A DNA stretch of 64,000 bases from Lachnospiraceae bacterium NSJ-143 (GTDB lineage: Bacteria > Bacillota > Clostridia > Lachnospirales > Anaerotignaceae), in NCBI GenBank assembly GCA_022867625.1, contig JALIFM010000002.1:186001-250000 (forward strand). Direction: 5' to 3'. Under the pieces are notes generated by a model. That model was not told where the DNA came from. It was given only the letters and a program-made list of their open reading frames with translations, and ran no database searches. Within the stretch, counting starts at the first letter, position 1. Each line of letters opens with the position of its first letter. Made by a program: the position numbers and the translations under genes. Positions 35,636 to 44,302 of this stretch are shown piece after piece.

Positions 35636-35659
35636 AAATTTAACTGACCATTTGAATTT
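35636..35659 (+). promoter_or_regulatory. LysR-type operator candidate, copy 2
   Basis: AAATTTAACTGACCATTTG followed by AATTT. It shares AAATTT, TGACCA and TTGAATTT with the box at 34436-34460, one base shorter. It lies about 85-110 bases before the aminotransferase start. Confidence 0.55.
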
Positions 35660-35744
35660 TATTAGCTATTTTTAAATGTATTTTATTATGCGACAGTCTG
35701 AAGTTGTAAAAACAAATATTAATAATCGAAAGGGGTTTGGCTTA

Positions 35745-36941
35745 ATGGTTGATTTTGCACAAAGAATGAGTGATATGTCTAAAACTGCAAAGGTTGTTCG
35801 AGGGCTGTTTAATTCTATGACAAATCCGGAAGTTATTTCGTTTAGCGGAGGGGCTCCTGCAAATGAATCTTTGCCTATAGAACGATTAAGGGAAATATCA
35901 AATGATGTGTTTACAAGAGAAAGCAGAGGAGTAGAGGCATTCCAATACTGCAATCCGAGTGGATTAAGAGAACTTAGAGAAATTATCGCCAAAAGGATAT
36001 TAGGTAATCAGAATATAAATGCCAGTGCGGATGATGTGCTTATACTTGGTGGCGGGCTGGAAGCTATGAATCTTGTATGTCAAGTGTTCATAAATCCAGG
36101 CGACGTTATATTGGTTGAATCACCGACATTTGTTCAGAGTTTAGAGATTTTTGAGATGTTCCAGGCGAAATGTGTAGCTGTTGATATGGATGAAAACGGA
36201 ATTATTCCAGAAGATTTGGAAAAGAAAATTAAGCAATATAATCCAAAAATGATTTATGTAATACCTACATTTCAGAATCCAACAGGAAAAACCTTGTCAA
36301 AAGAGAGGAGGGAATGGCTGGCGGATATTGGCAGCAGGAAAAACATAATGATTCTGGAAGATGATCCATATCAGGATTTAAGATACGATGGTGAAAAGTT
36401 ATTGCCAATTAAAGCGTATGATAAGACAGGTAATACAATACTGGCTAACAGTTTTTCTAAAAACTTTTCACCTGGTGCAAGACTTGGGTATGTTTATGCA
36501 GACCATAAGATTATAGAAAAAATTTTCGATGCGAAAACAGCTACAAATTCGCATACAAACGCAATTGCTCAGGTTTTGTGTTCTGAATTTATAAAGCGTG
36601 GCTATTTTGAAGAAAATATAAAAAAGACTTGCAAGATTTATAAGGAAAGACGGGATATTATAATTCAGTGTATTGATAAATATCTTCCTAAAGGAACTAA
36701 AAGAGTTGTACCAGATGGCGGTATCTTTACTTGGGTTGAACTTCCGGACAATATTGATACAACAGAACTTTTGAAGGAAGCAGAGCAGTATAAAGTTGCT
36801 TTTTTGCCAGGAGAAGGATTTTTTGCAGATGGTAAAGGAAAAGGTAAAAACTGTATGCGTATTGGTTTTGGAAACATACAGCCTGAAAAAATTGAACAGG
36901 GTATAAAGAGACTAGGGGAATTAATTGCTTCAAGGTTATAA
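35745..36941 (+). CDS. PLP-dependent aminotransferase, 2-aminoadipate/aromatic (class I, MocR-less) type
   Basis: A 398-residue fold-type I aminotransferase. The sequence SFSKNFSPGARLGY (about 228-241) holds the PLP lysine, and the substrate-binding PTFQNPTGKTLS and C-terminal NCMRIGFGN match the LysN/KAT subgroup that transaminates 2-oxo acids with broad specificity. A longer frame starts at 35676, but GAAAGGGG lies before the ATG at 35745. It is the first gene of an operon with a gamma-lyase-type enzyme (25 bases downstream) and panB. Confidence 0.88.
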   Translation: MVDFAQRMSDMSKTAKVVRGLFNSMTNPEVISFSGGAPANESLPIERLREISNDVFTRESRGVEAFQYCNPSGLRELREIIAKRILGNQNINASADDVLILGGGLEAMNLVCQVFINPGDVILVESPTFVQSLEIFEMFQAKCVAVDMDENGIIPEDLEKKIKQYNPKMIYVIPTFQNPTGKTLSKERREWLADIGSRKNIMILEDDPYQDLRYDGEKLLPIKAYDKTGNTILANSFSKNFSPGARLGYVYADHKIIEKIFDAKTATNSHTNAIAQVLCSEFIKRGYFEENIKKTCKIYKERRDIIIQCIDKYLPKGTKRVVPDGGIFTWVELPDNIDTTELLKEAEQYKVAFLPGEGFFADGKGKGKNCMRIGFGNIQPEKIEQGIKRLGELIASRL

Positions 36942-36965
36942 ATTGAATATTTTGGAGGAGCGCAA

Positions 36966-38141
36966 ATGGACGATTATAAAGGAATTCTTACAAAATGCAT
37001 ACATGCCGGTAATAAAAAAAATGATACATATGATGCTTTGCATACACCTATATATATGACAAGCAACTACAGGCTTCCGACAGACGGCACTCCAGTAGAT
37101 TGGAGTGGAATACATACAAATATTTATACAAGAAATGGAAATGTAAATCAATTTGTTTTACAGGATAAGCTGAGCGCTGTAGAAGGAGCCGAGGATTGTG
37201 TAGTTTTAGGGAGTGGGGTAGCAGCCTTATCTGGAGTGTTTTTAACATTTTTGGACAGCGGAGACCATGTAATATGTTCAAAAGTCTGCTATAGCGCGGT
37301 AAATATTCTGTTCAGGAAATTACTGCCTGATAAATATCACATAGAAGTTGATATGGTTGATACAACTGATTTGAATGAAGTAAAAAAGGCGATTAAGCCA
37401 AATACGAAATTAATTCATGTGGAAACACCAGGCAACCCAACTACGGGTATAAGTGATATTGCAGAGATATCTAAAATTGCCAAAGGAGCTGACGCTTTAT
37501 TATCTGTAGACGGGACTTTTGCTTCTCCTCTTTGCCAGAAACCGTTAGAGCTTGGAGCAGACTTGGTTATACACAGCATGACAAAATATATAAACGGTCA
37601 TGGCGATTCGCTTGGAGGCTGTGTTTTAGGAAAAACTCAGCTTATTGATATGATTAAAGAGCAGGCAATGGTTAATATAGGCGGTATATTGAGTCCATTC
37701 AATGCTTGGCTTATATCCAGAGGACTTACGACTCTTCCGCTGAGGGTAAAACAGCACAGCGAAAACGCAATGAAAATAGCAGAATTTCTGGAGCAGGATA
37801 AACGAGTGAGATTTGTACATTATCCTGGTTTGAAAAGCCACCCTCAACATGAACTGGCAGAAAAACAGATGCTTGGCAGTTATGCCGGTATGCTTAGTTT
37901 TGATATTAAAGGGGGAGAGCAGGAACATCTAAAGTTTTTAAATTCATTAAAGTTAATCAGTCATGCGGTATCACTTGGCGATGCTGAAAGTTTGATTGTT
38001 TATACTGATAAGTATGGAGAAAAGATTAAGTATTATCCAGAAATATATGCCGAGGGCTTTTTCAGATTCAGTGTTGGTTTGGAAGATGCTGAAGATATTT
38101 TGAATGATTTGAAGCAGGCACTTGATAAATGCGGCATATAA
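36966..38141 (+). CDS. PLP-dependent trans-sulfuration-family enzyme (cystathionine/methionine gamma-lyase type)
   Basis: A 391-residue member of the Cys/Met-metabolism PLP family. HVETPGNPTTGISDI and HSMTKYINGHGDSLGG (PLP lysine near 204) are clear family motifs, and IYTRNGNVNQFVLQDKLSAVEGAE replaces the usual Y-x-R-x2-NPT block. Members carry out beta- or gamma-elimination or replacement on sulfur amino acids or O-acyl-homoserine. The exact reaction is uncertain. GGAGG is close to the ATG. It is followed after 25 bases by panB. Confidence 0.85.
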   Translation: MDDYKGILTKCIHAGNKKNDTYDALHTPIYMTSNYRLPTDGTPVDWSGIHTNIYTRNGNVNQFVLQDKLSAVEGAEDCVVLGSGVAALSGVFLTFLDSGDHVICSKVCYSAVNILFRKLLPDKYHIEVDMVDTTDLNEVKKAIKPNTKLIHVETPGNPTTGISDIAEISKIAKGADALLSVDGTFASPLCQKPLELGADLVIHSMTKYINGHGDSLGGCVLGKTQLIDMIKEQAMVNIGGILSPFNAWLISRGLTTLPLRVKQHSENAMKIAEFLEQDKRVRFVHYPGLKSHPQHELAEKQMLGSYAGMLSFDIKGGEQEHLKFLNSLKLISHAVSLGDAESLIVYTDKYGEKIKYYPEIYAEGFFRFSVGLEDAEDILNDLKQALDKCGI

Positions 38142-38166
38142 AGATAATTAATTTGGAGGATTGAAG

Positions 38167-39003
38167 ATGAAAACAAAAATCACAGTACCTGAAATTATGG
38201 CAACAAAGAACTCTGATAAAAAAGTATCTATGGTTGCATGCTATGACTTTATGTCGGCAACACTTGTAAACCTCAGCAAGGTGGACATGATTCTTGTAGG
38301 AGACTCTCTTGGCATGAACATGCTTGGAATGAAGGGAACAGTTGGCGTTACTGTAGATGACATGGTTTACCATATCAAAAATGTAGTAAAAGGCGCTCCT
38401 GATACATTCGTAGTAGGCGATATGCCTTTTGGCTCATACAACGGCAATATTGACAAAGCAGTTGAAAACGCTACAAGGATATTTGCAGAAGGCGGATGCG
38501 ACTGTGTTAAGATGGAAGGCGGAATGAACACTGTTCCTTACATTGAGGCGGTAGTTAAAGCTGGCATACCTGTAATGGGACATATCGGTCTTACACCTCA
38601 GACATCAGCCATGATGGGCGGATTCAAGGTACAGGGAAAGAGCAACGCCGCTGCTCAGCACCTTGTTGACACAGCAAAGGCAGTACAGGATGCCGGAGCG
38701 TTCCTTATCAACCTTGAGGGTATCCCGGTAGGCGTGGCAAAGAAAATCACAGAGACACTTACAATACCTACAATGGGTATTGGAGCAGGCAAATACTGCG
38801 ATTCACAGGACCTTGTATGGCCTGATATCATGGGTGTAAACGACTGGATTCCAAAATTTGCAAAGAAGTATTGTGATTTAAGGACATATATAGTAGACGG
38901 ACTTAACCATTTTGCTGACGATGTAAACAGCGGAGCTTTCCCTACAGAGAAGTTTTCATACAACACTGTAGTTGAGGGCTTTGAGGTTGAGGAAGACAAA
39001 TAA
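38167..39003 (+). CDS. panB: 3-methyl-2-oxobutanoate hydroxymethyltransferase (PanB) or paralogue
   Basis: A 278-residue (beta/alpha)8 enzyme; PanB adds a hydroxymethyl group from methylene-tetrahydrofolate to 2-oxoisovalerate on the way to pantothenate. Residues matching the E. coli active site are kept: the Asp in VGDSLGM, the Asp in VGDMPF, the Lys in VKMEGG and the Glu in LEGIPV. No panC or panD is present, and the neighbours are aminotransferases and a lyase, so a related 2-oxo acid may be the real substrate. Its codon usage looks like the host core rather than its AT-rich neighbours. A broken copy lies at 43354-43540. GGAGG precedes the ATG at 38167. Confidence 0.85.
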   Translation: MKTKITVPEIMATKNSDKKVSMVACYDFMSATLVNLSKVDMILVGDSLGMNMLGMKGTVGVTVDDMVYHIKNVVKGAPDTFVVGDMPFGSYNGNIDKAVENATRIFAEGGCDCVKMEGGMNTVPYIEAVVKAGIPVMGHIGLTPQTSAMMGGFKVQGKSNAAAQHLVDTAKAVQDAGAFLINLEGIPVGVAKKITETLTIPTMGIGAGKYCDSQDLVWPDIMGVNDWIPKFAKKYCDLRTYIVDGLNHFADDVNSGAFPTEKFSYNTVVEGFEVEEDK

Positions 39004-39219
39004 TTTTAATATTGTTATATGTATAAATTTTAACTTCTCCTTTTGTTGTTTGTAATAAGCGGAAATGATATGCTGTATGCCGGATATTATTTCCGCATAA
39101 ATTTAAAATTAACATTATAAATAACTTATAGTTTATATTTAAACTACAATTAATTGTTAGGCGGCGGTGTTTAAATAAATTTTAATAATTATATTAGGTT
39201 TTGAAAAGGAGGATTACCT

Positions 39220-40227
39220 GTGAGAAAAAAATTTTTATCAGTTATCTTATTTTTTACCGTAATTTCTTTAAATTTTTCTGGATGTGGCAATACAAAACAA
39301 TCTGCTGATAACAGTGATGAGCAGATTGTTCTCAAATTTGGACATGTTGCGGCTTTGACAGAACCTTACCATTTAGGTCTTGTAAAAATGGCTGAATTAG
39401 TAGAGGAAGGAACTGATGGCAGGTATCGTATCGAAATTTATCCGAGTGCGCAGCTTGGGGGAGAAAGAGATTTAGTTGAAGGGGTTAAATTAGGTTCAGT
39501 AGATGGGTGTTTAACTGCCTGTGCTCCTATTAGTAATTTTTCTCCAAGTATAGCAGCTATTGAGTTGCCAGGGTTAATTAATGATTATGATCAGGCTGAC
39601 CGTGTATTTATGGGTGAAATTGGACAAGAAATATGTGATACCATATCTCAAGATGCAAAGGTAAAGGCACTGGGAATCTGGGAAGATGGTTTTACATGCA
39701 TTGCTACTTCTAAAAAACAAGTAAATTCGCTTGAAGACTTGAAAGGTTTAAAAATACGTACAATGGAAAGCCAAATACATCAGATGGCTATAAAGTCTAT
39801 GGGAGCTGATCCGGTTCCTATGGCATGGGGTGAAGCTTATACGGCTGTTCAGCAAGGAGCGCTTGATGGTTTGGTAAATGGTCTTGTACCAATATACGCT
39901 CAGAAAGTTGGCGAAATTTGTAAATACATTGCTGTAACAAATCATATTTATTCACCAGCGGTCTTGATCATGAATCAGGATATATGGGAACAAATGAGTG
40001 AAGAAGACAAAAAAGTTTTTGAATTTGCGGCAAAGGAAGCCAATCTTACTGAACGTAAATTAAATAGAGAAAATGAAGAAGAAGCTAGAAAAAAGCTTGC
40101 TGAAGAAGGAGTGAGTGTTGTTGATATTGATAAAGAAGAGGTGCAGAAGGCTGTTTTTGGAGTAGAAGATGAGTTGTTTAAAGATAAAGAATCAAAAGAA
40201 TTAATTGATAAAATAAGAAATTCTTAA
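39220..40227 (+). CDS. TRAP transporter substrate-binding lipoprotein (DctP family)
   Basis: A 335-residue extracytoplasmic binding protein. The signal peptide ends in a lipobox (NFSGC), and a DctP domain follows (FGHVAALTEPYHLGLVKMAE, then the RTMESQIHQMAIKSMGADPVPM family motif around residues 180-200, with the carboxylate-binding Arg). It captures an organic acid for the two membrane subunits downstream. The start is GTG at 39220 behind AAGGAGG. It begins the TRAP operon after a 216-base AT-rich gap. Confidence 0.92.
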   Translation: MRKKFLSVILFFTVISLNFSGCGNTKQSADNSDEQIVLKFGHVAALTEPYHLGLVKMAELVEEGTDGRYRIEIYPSAQLGGERDLVEGVKLGSVDGCLTACAPISNFSPSIAAIELPGLINDYDQADRVFMGEIGQEICDTISQDAKVKALGIWEDGFTCIATSKKQVNSLEDLKGLKIRTMESQIHQMAIKSMGADPVPMAWGEAYTAVQQGALDGLVNGLVPIYAQKVGEICKYIAVTNHIYSPAVLIMNQDIWEQMSEEDKKVFEFAAKEANLTERKLNRENEEEARKKLAEEGVSVVDIDKEEVQKAVFGVEDELFKDKESKELIDKIRNS

Positions 40228-40260
40228 AAATGTTGATATCCATAAAAGGAGGAGAGATGT

Positions 40261-40776
40261 TTGAATAGGTTTCTTAATATAATTCACAAAATTATTGAAA
40301 TATTTATTTCTGTATCTTTTGCTGTAATAACTTCTATTGTTATTATACAGATAATAACAAGGCATGTATTTTTTTATAGTCTTGTTTGGTCAGAAGAACT
40401 ATCAAGATATTTATTTATATGGGTTGTGTTCATTGGAGCATGTTTTGGAGTAAAAGACGGAAGCCAAATTTCGGTTGATGTAATTGATACGATATTAAAA
40501 AAGAAAAACAAAAGAGGACTTACTATTTTACAGATATTAGTACAATTAATAACCTGTTTGGTAATGTTGTTTTTATCAATTCAGTTTATTATTAATTGTG
40601 GTATAGGTCAAAGAAGCCCAGCGATGCATCTACCAATGACTTTTATTTGTATGTGCGTCCCTATATGTTTTATATTAGTGTTGTTAGAACTGATAACAAA
40701 ATTATCATTAATATCCAGAAACAATTTAAAAGATATTAAGACTGAGGATATGGTTGAGAATAGGAGTGATAATTAA
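40261..40776 (+). CDS. TRAP transporter small permease (DctQ family)
   Basis: A 171-residue four-helix membrane subunit. The WSEELSRYLFIWVVFIGACFGVKDGSQI stretch is the DctQ family signature. The start is TTG at 40261, with AGGAGGAG upstream. Its TAA overlaps the ATG of the large subunit by one base. Together with DctP and DctM it forms an ion-gradient-driven carboxylate importer. Confidence 0.9.
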   Translation: MNRFLNIIHKIIEIFISVSFAVITSIVIIQIITRHVFFYSLVWSEELSRYLFIWVVFIGACFGVKDGSQISVDVIDTILKKKNKRGLTILQILVQLITCLVMLFLSIQFIINCGIGQRSPAMHLPMTFICMCVPICFILVLLELITKLSLISRNNLKDIKTEDMVENRSDN

Positions 40777-42059
40777 TGATGATAGCTCCGTTGCTGCTGT
40801 TTGTATGTTTAATGGTCTTTATGTTCTTAAAAATTCCTATAGCGTGGTCGTTGATGCTTTCAAGTCTTATTGCTTTAATCGTTGACGGAGGCTATCCTGC
40901 AGCTGTGATTGTGCAGAGAATGTTTGCGGGTGCTGATAACTTTTCACTTCTGGCAATACCATTTTTTATTATGGCTGGAGAAATAATGGCTCGTGGTGGA
41001 CTATCTAAAAGACTTGTTGATTTTGCTAATAGCTTGGTCGGCTGTTTTCACGGAGGCTTATCATTAGTTTCTATTTTAGCTTGTACATTTTTTGCAGCTA
41101 TATCAGGTTCATCTATAGCTACAACAGTTGCTATAGGAGGAATTATGATACCAGAAATGACAAAAAGAGGGTATCCTAAAGACTTTTCTGGTGCCGTTCA
41201 AGCTATAGGTGGAACTTTGGGAATTGTAATACCTCCAAGCATTGTATTTATTATGTATGGAATGGCGACTAATGTATCTGTGACAAAACTGCTTATGTCA
41301 GGAATGATCCCGGGGATTATGACAGGAGGAGCATTATGTTTTGTTGCTTATCTGATTTCTAAAAAAAATAATTATCCTAAAGATAGTAATTTCTCATTAC
41401 CGAATGTGTTTAAAAATTTTAAATCAGCTTTTTTATCACTGATGATGCCGATTATAATACTTGGCGGAATTTATTTGGGTATATTTACTCCAACAGAATC
41501 AGCGGCTGTAGCAGTAGTATACGGACTAGTAGTTTCTGCATTAATTTACCGGGAAGTTAAATTGAAAGATATTGGTCAGATATTAATTTCTACAGGTAAA
41601 TCAACAGCAAATTTGATGATTTTGGTTGTTTCAGCACAAATGTTTGGATGGGTAATAACTATATTCGATGTTCCGTCAATGGCAACAGATTTTGTAATAC
41701 AGATTGCAAACAGTCCGTTTGCATTTATTACTTGTACTGTAATTTTACTTCTTATTGCAGGAATGTTTATGGAGGATGGAGCGACTGTATTAATTTTAGG
41801 ACCGATATTGGCACCTATAGCTAGTATGTTTGGTATTGACCCTGTTCATTTTGGTTTTGTTATGGTGTTTACACTTGCTATTGGTCAGGCTACGCCGCCA
41901 TTCGGTGTTACATTGTTTGTAGCGTCAAGTTTAACCAAGAAACCGGTTACGAGTATTGCAAGAAAGATGATCCCATTTTTGTTAACAGAAATTGCTTGTG
42001 CATTTTTGTTTGCGTATGTACCTGTTTTTTCAACTTGGCTTCCGTATGCAATACAGTAG
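40776..42059 (+). CDS. TRAP transporter large permease (DctM family)
   Basis: A 427-residue, about twelve-helix channel-forming subunit. Family motifs GISGSSIATTVAIGGIMIPEM-like (AISGSSIATTVAIGG) and IGQATPPFGVTLFVASS are intact. It is translationally coupled to dctQ by a one-base overlap. Substrate specificity lies in the DctP component; from the enzyme neighbours a branched or amino-derived 2-oxo acid is a reasonable guess. Confidence 0.92.
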   Translation: MMIAPLLLFVCLMVFMFLKIPIAWSLMLSSLIALIVDGGYPAAVIVQRMFAGADNFSLLAIPFFIMAGEIMARGGLSKRLVDFANSLVGCFHGGLSLVSILACTFFAAISGSSIATTVAIGGIMIPEMTKRGYPKDFSGAVQAIGGTLGIVIPPSIVFIMYGMATNVSVTKLLMSGMIPGIMTGGALCFVAYLISKKNNYPKDSNFSLPNVFKNFKSAFLSLMMPIIILGGIYLGIFTPTESAAVAVVYGLVVSALIYREVKLKDIGQILISTGKSTANLMILVVSAQMFGWVITIFDVPSMATDFVIQIANSPFAFITCTVILLLIAGMFMEDGATVLILGPILAPIASMFGIDPVHFGFVMVFTLAIGQATPPFGVTLFVASSLTKKPVTSIARKMIPFLLTEIACAFLFAYVPVFSTWLPYAIQ

Positions 42060-42086
42060 GCACATTATTGAAAGGGAGTGTTGGTA

Positions 42087-43238
42087 ATGATTAATTTTGA
42101 GATAGAAAGAAATAATTTCCCTGTTTTAAATCGAATAGTATATTTGGATACTTCATTTGCCGGAGCTATACCACAATTTTGCGTTGACTCAATAGTTGAA
42201 TATTTAAACAGACGTTGCAATTTTGGACTTAATTCTAAAATGTTTTGGGAAGAGTGGGAGTTTGCAGAAAGGGTTAGAGGAGAAGTTGCAAAAATGATTG
42301 GTGCTTCAACTCCGAATGAAATTGCTTTTGGGTTAAATCAATCAGTTTTGTTTTCAATTTTTTCCAATGGAATTGATTTAAAGGAAGGAGATAATGTAAT
42401 AACATATGATACAGCTTATGCTTCAATGACTTATACTTGGTTAAATAAAAAAAGTACGAAGAATATTGAAGTTAGATTTGCTAAATCAAAAGACGGGTGT
42501 GTTTTGCCTGATGATATTTTTAAATTGGTTGATGAAAGAACAAAAGCTATAACGGTTTGTTTTGTAGATAAGCATACAGGATATAGACATGACTTAAAAG
42601 AAATTGGAGAGTTTTGTCACAAAAAAAATATTGCATTTGGTGTTGATGCCACGCAAGGGTGTGGTGCGATGAAAATAGATGTAGAAGATATGAAGGTTGA
42701 TTTTTTGGCTGCAAGTACATATAAGTTTATGACTAATGTAACGGGCATTGGTTTTGCTTACATAAGAAAAGAATTTATGGATACGTTAAAGCAGGAATCG
42801 GTCGGATGGACCGGAGCAAAGGATAGAAGAAATGAAAATCCAATGATACTTGATTTGAGCGAAACAGCCAGTCGATTTGAGGAAGGCAGTATACCGTTTT
42901 CGGCGATACACGGACTTTCAGCAGTTGTAAATAATTATATAAAACTTGGGGCAGATAATATTCAAGAATATATACTTGGTTTAGTAGAATATGCGTACAA
43001 AAAAATAGAGACCCTACCAAATGTAGAAATTGTAGGAAATTATTCCAAAGAACATCGTTCAGGACTTGTAATATTGAATGTTCCTTATGAGGCACAAATA
43101 ACGGATAAAAAAATGAGGGAACACGGTATACAAGCATTTATGTTAAGCCCGACTCTATTAAGGGTTGGTATACATTATTATAATAACAAAGAAGATATTG
43201 ATAGTTTTTGTGATTGTATGAGAGTTCTACTAGGGTGA
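42087..43238 (+). CDS. PLP-dependent class V aminotransferase (cysteine desulfurase / isopenicillin epimerase fold)
   Basis: A 383-residue fold-type I PLP enzyme. The lysine is in STYKFMTNVTGIGF (about residue 215), preceded by GVDATQGCGAMKIDV with the PLP-binding Asp. There is no obvious flexible-loop cysteine of the NifS/SufS kind, so desulfurase activity is doubtful; an aminotransferase, epimerase or lyase role is more likely. An upstream GTG at 42078 overlaps its ribosome site; the ATG at 42087 is eight bases from GGGAG and is chosen. It closes the TRAP operon. No terminator is clear. Confidence 0.8.
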   Translation: MINFEIERNNFPVLNRIVYLDTSFAGAIPQFCVDSIVEYLNRRCNFGLNSKMFWEEWEFAERVRGEVAKMIGASTPNEIAFGLNQSVLFSIFSNGIDLKEGDNVITYDTAYASMTYTWLNKKSTKNIEVRFAKSKDGCVLPDDIFKLVDERTKAITVCFVDKHTGYRHDLKEIGEFCHKKNIAFGVDATQGCGAMKIDVEDMKVDFLAASTYKFMTNVTGIGFAYIRKEFMDTLKQESVGWTGAKDRRNENPMILDLSETASRFEEGSIPFSAIHGLSAVVNNYIKLGADNIQEYILGLVEYAYKKIETLPNVEIVGNYSKEHRSGLVILNVPYEAQITDKKMREHGIQAFMLSPTLLRVGIHYYNNKEDIDSFCDCMRVLLG

Positions 43239-43353
43239 GACATTTAATTTTATGAAGTAAGAAAATTTAACAATTTAAAGTATGTTATATTAGCCGTGAA
43301 TAAATTTTGATAAGATTAAATTGTATACTTTAATTTTTTATACGTAATGGAGA

Positions 43354-43540
43354 GTATTTGTAGTAGAGGATATGTCTTTTGGTTCATAAAACGGCAATAT
43401 TGACAAAACAGTTAAAAACGCTAAAAGGATATGCAGAAGGCGGATGCGACCGTGTTAAGATGGAAGGAGGAGTAAATACATTTCCCTACAGAGGAGTTTT
43501 CATACAACACTGTAGTAGAAGGCTTTGAGGTTGAGGAATA
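43354..43540 (+). pseudogene. panB fragment (panB'), broken and internally deleted
   Basis: Positions 43360-43470 match panB 38410 onward with several substitutions, an in-frame TAA (codon for Tyr in the intact gene) and a two-base deletion. The match then jumps to the panB 3' end, so 43486-43538 matches about 38940-38994. The jump removes 406 bases, with TTCC-type microhomology at the join. It has no start or ribosome site and is not expressed as a protein. Confidence 0.85.
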
Positions 43541-43567
43541 GGTGATTTTAAACGTAATGTAATTAGT

Positions 43568-43674
43568 CATTAAGAATGTCAAAAAAGAAAAATGCAAAAA
43601 GCCGGATAACTCTACGAAAACCCATTTAAATCAAGGTTTTTAAGATTTACAAAAATAAATTATCATTCTTAATG
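43568..43674. repeat. Inverted-repeat unit of about 107 bases (MITE-like)
   Basis: CATTAAGAATG (43568-43578) and CATTCTTAATG (43664-43674) are perfect 11-bp inverted repeats. The interior holds no open frame. It lies in a 1.5-kb gene-free stretch full of decayed fragments. Confidence 0.4.
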
Positions 43675-43692
43675 TCAATGGAGAAACTTAGA

Positions 43693-43717
43693 AACAGCCT
43701 CTGAGGGGCTGTTTTTT
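43693..43717 (+). terminator. Isolated terminator hairpin in the decayed region
   Basis: AACAGCC/GGCTGTT stem with a T-run; no intact gene precedes it, so it is probably the end of a deleted gene. Confidence 0.65.
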
Positions 43718-43903
43718 AATGGAAAAGAAATCTTTAATAAAATCTTCAATAACCTTCAAAACCCCTTCAATTCAAGGCTTCTGGGTCTTTAAAACAATAA
43801 AACTGCATGAAAATGACTGAGTAAAACAGGCATTGACTAAAGAAAAAAATACAAAAAGCTACATGAGGATGACTAGCAGCTAAAGCAATAAACAGTGGCG
43901 AGA

Positions 43904-43949
43904 GGGAAGGCGAAAGCCTCCCCCTTCAGCTTGTCAAAAAAACTGTTTC
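43904..43949 (+). repeat. Dispersed intergenic repeat with GGCGAAAGCC hairpin, copy 1
   Basis: A GGCGAAAGCCTCCC hairpin followed by CTTCAGCTTGTCAAAAAAACTG-like sequence. The same block, with small differences, occurs at 51237-51279. The remainder of 43718-44302 contains no gene that I can support. Confidence 0.5.
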
Positions 43950-44302
43950 AGCCAAATACAAACTGAAGTTTGGGGGCGCAGCGCCTCAAAAAAATTTAAT
44001 CCGCAGGACGGACTTTGCCATCTCGGTTGCCCGCAGCTTCTAGACTGTTTTCTATTCAATTATTATAAACATGCAGGATTGGTAAGAAAAAGATTTCCAA
44101 AGGGATTTGGGACTCTTTTTGTTGGCAATTTATTGCAAACTAAATTCCCATCGTCTGCACATCCAAAGCGGACATATTACATCCAATTCCAAACAAAATT
44201 TATTTCACTAGCACAGTGATACCGGGTTGAATCCGAGCCTTTTAAACTGTATTATTAATATAAGATATGTGAACAACAAGGGGAAAGTATACCCTGAGCG
44301 CA

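Noticed and set aside
44200-44260. GGGTTGAATCCG, which looks like a tRNA T-arm
   Set aside because: No matching acceptor, D or anticodon arms can be placed around it, and one base of the T-loop consensus is missing.
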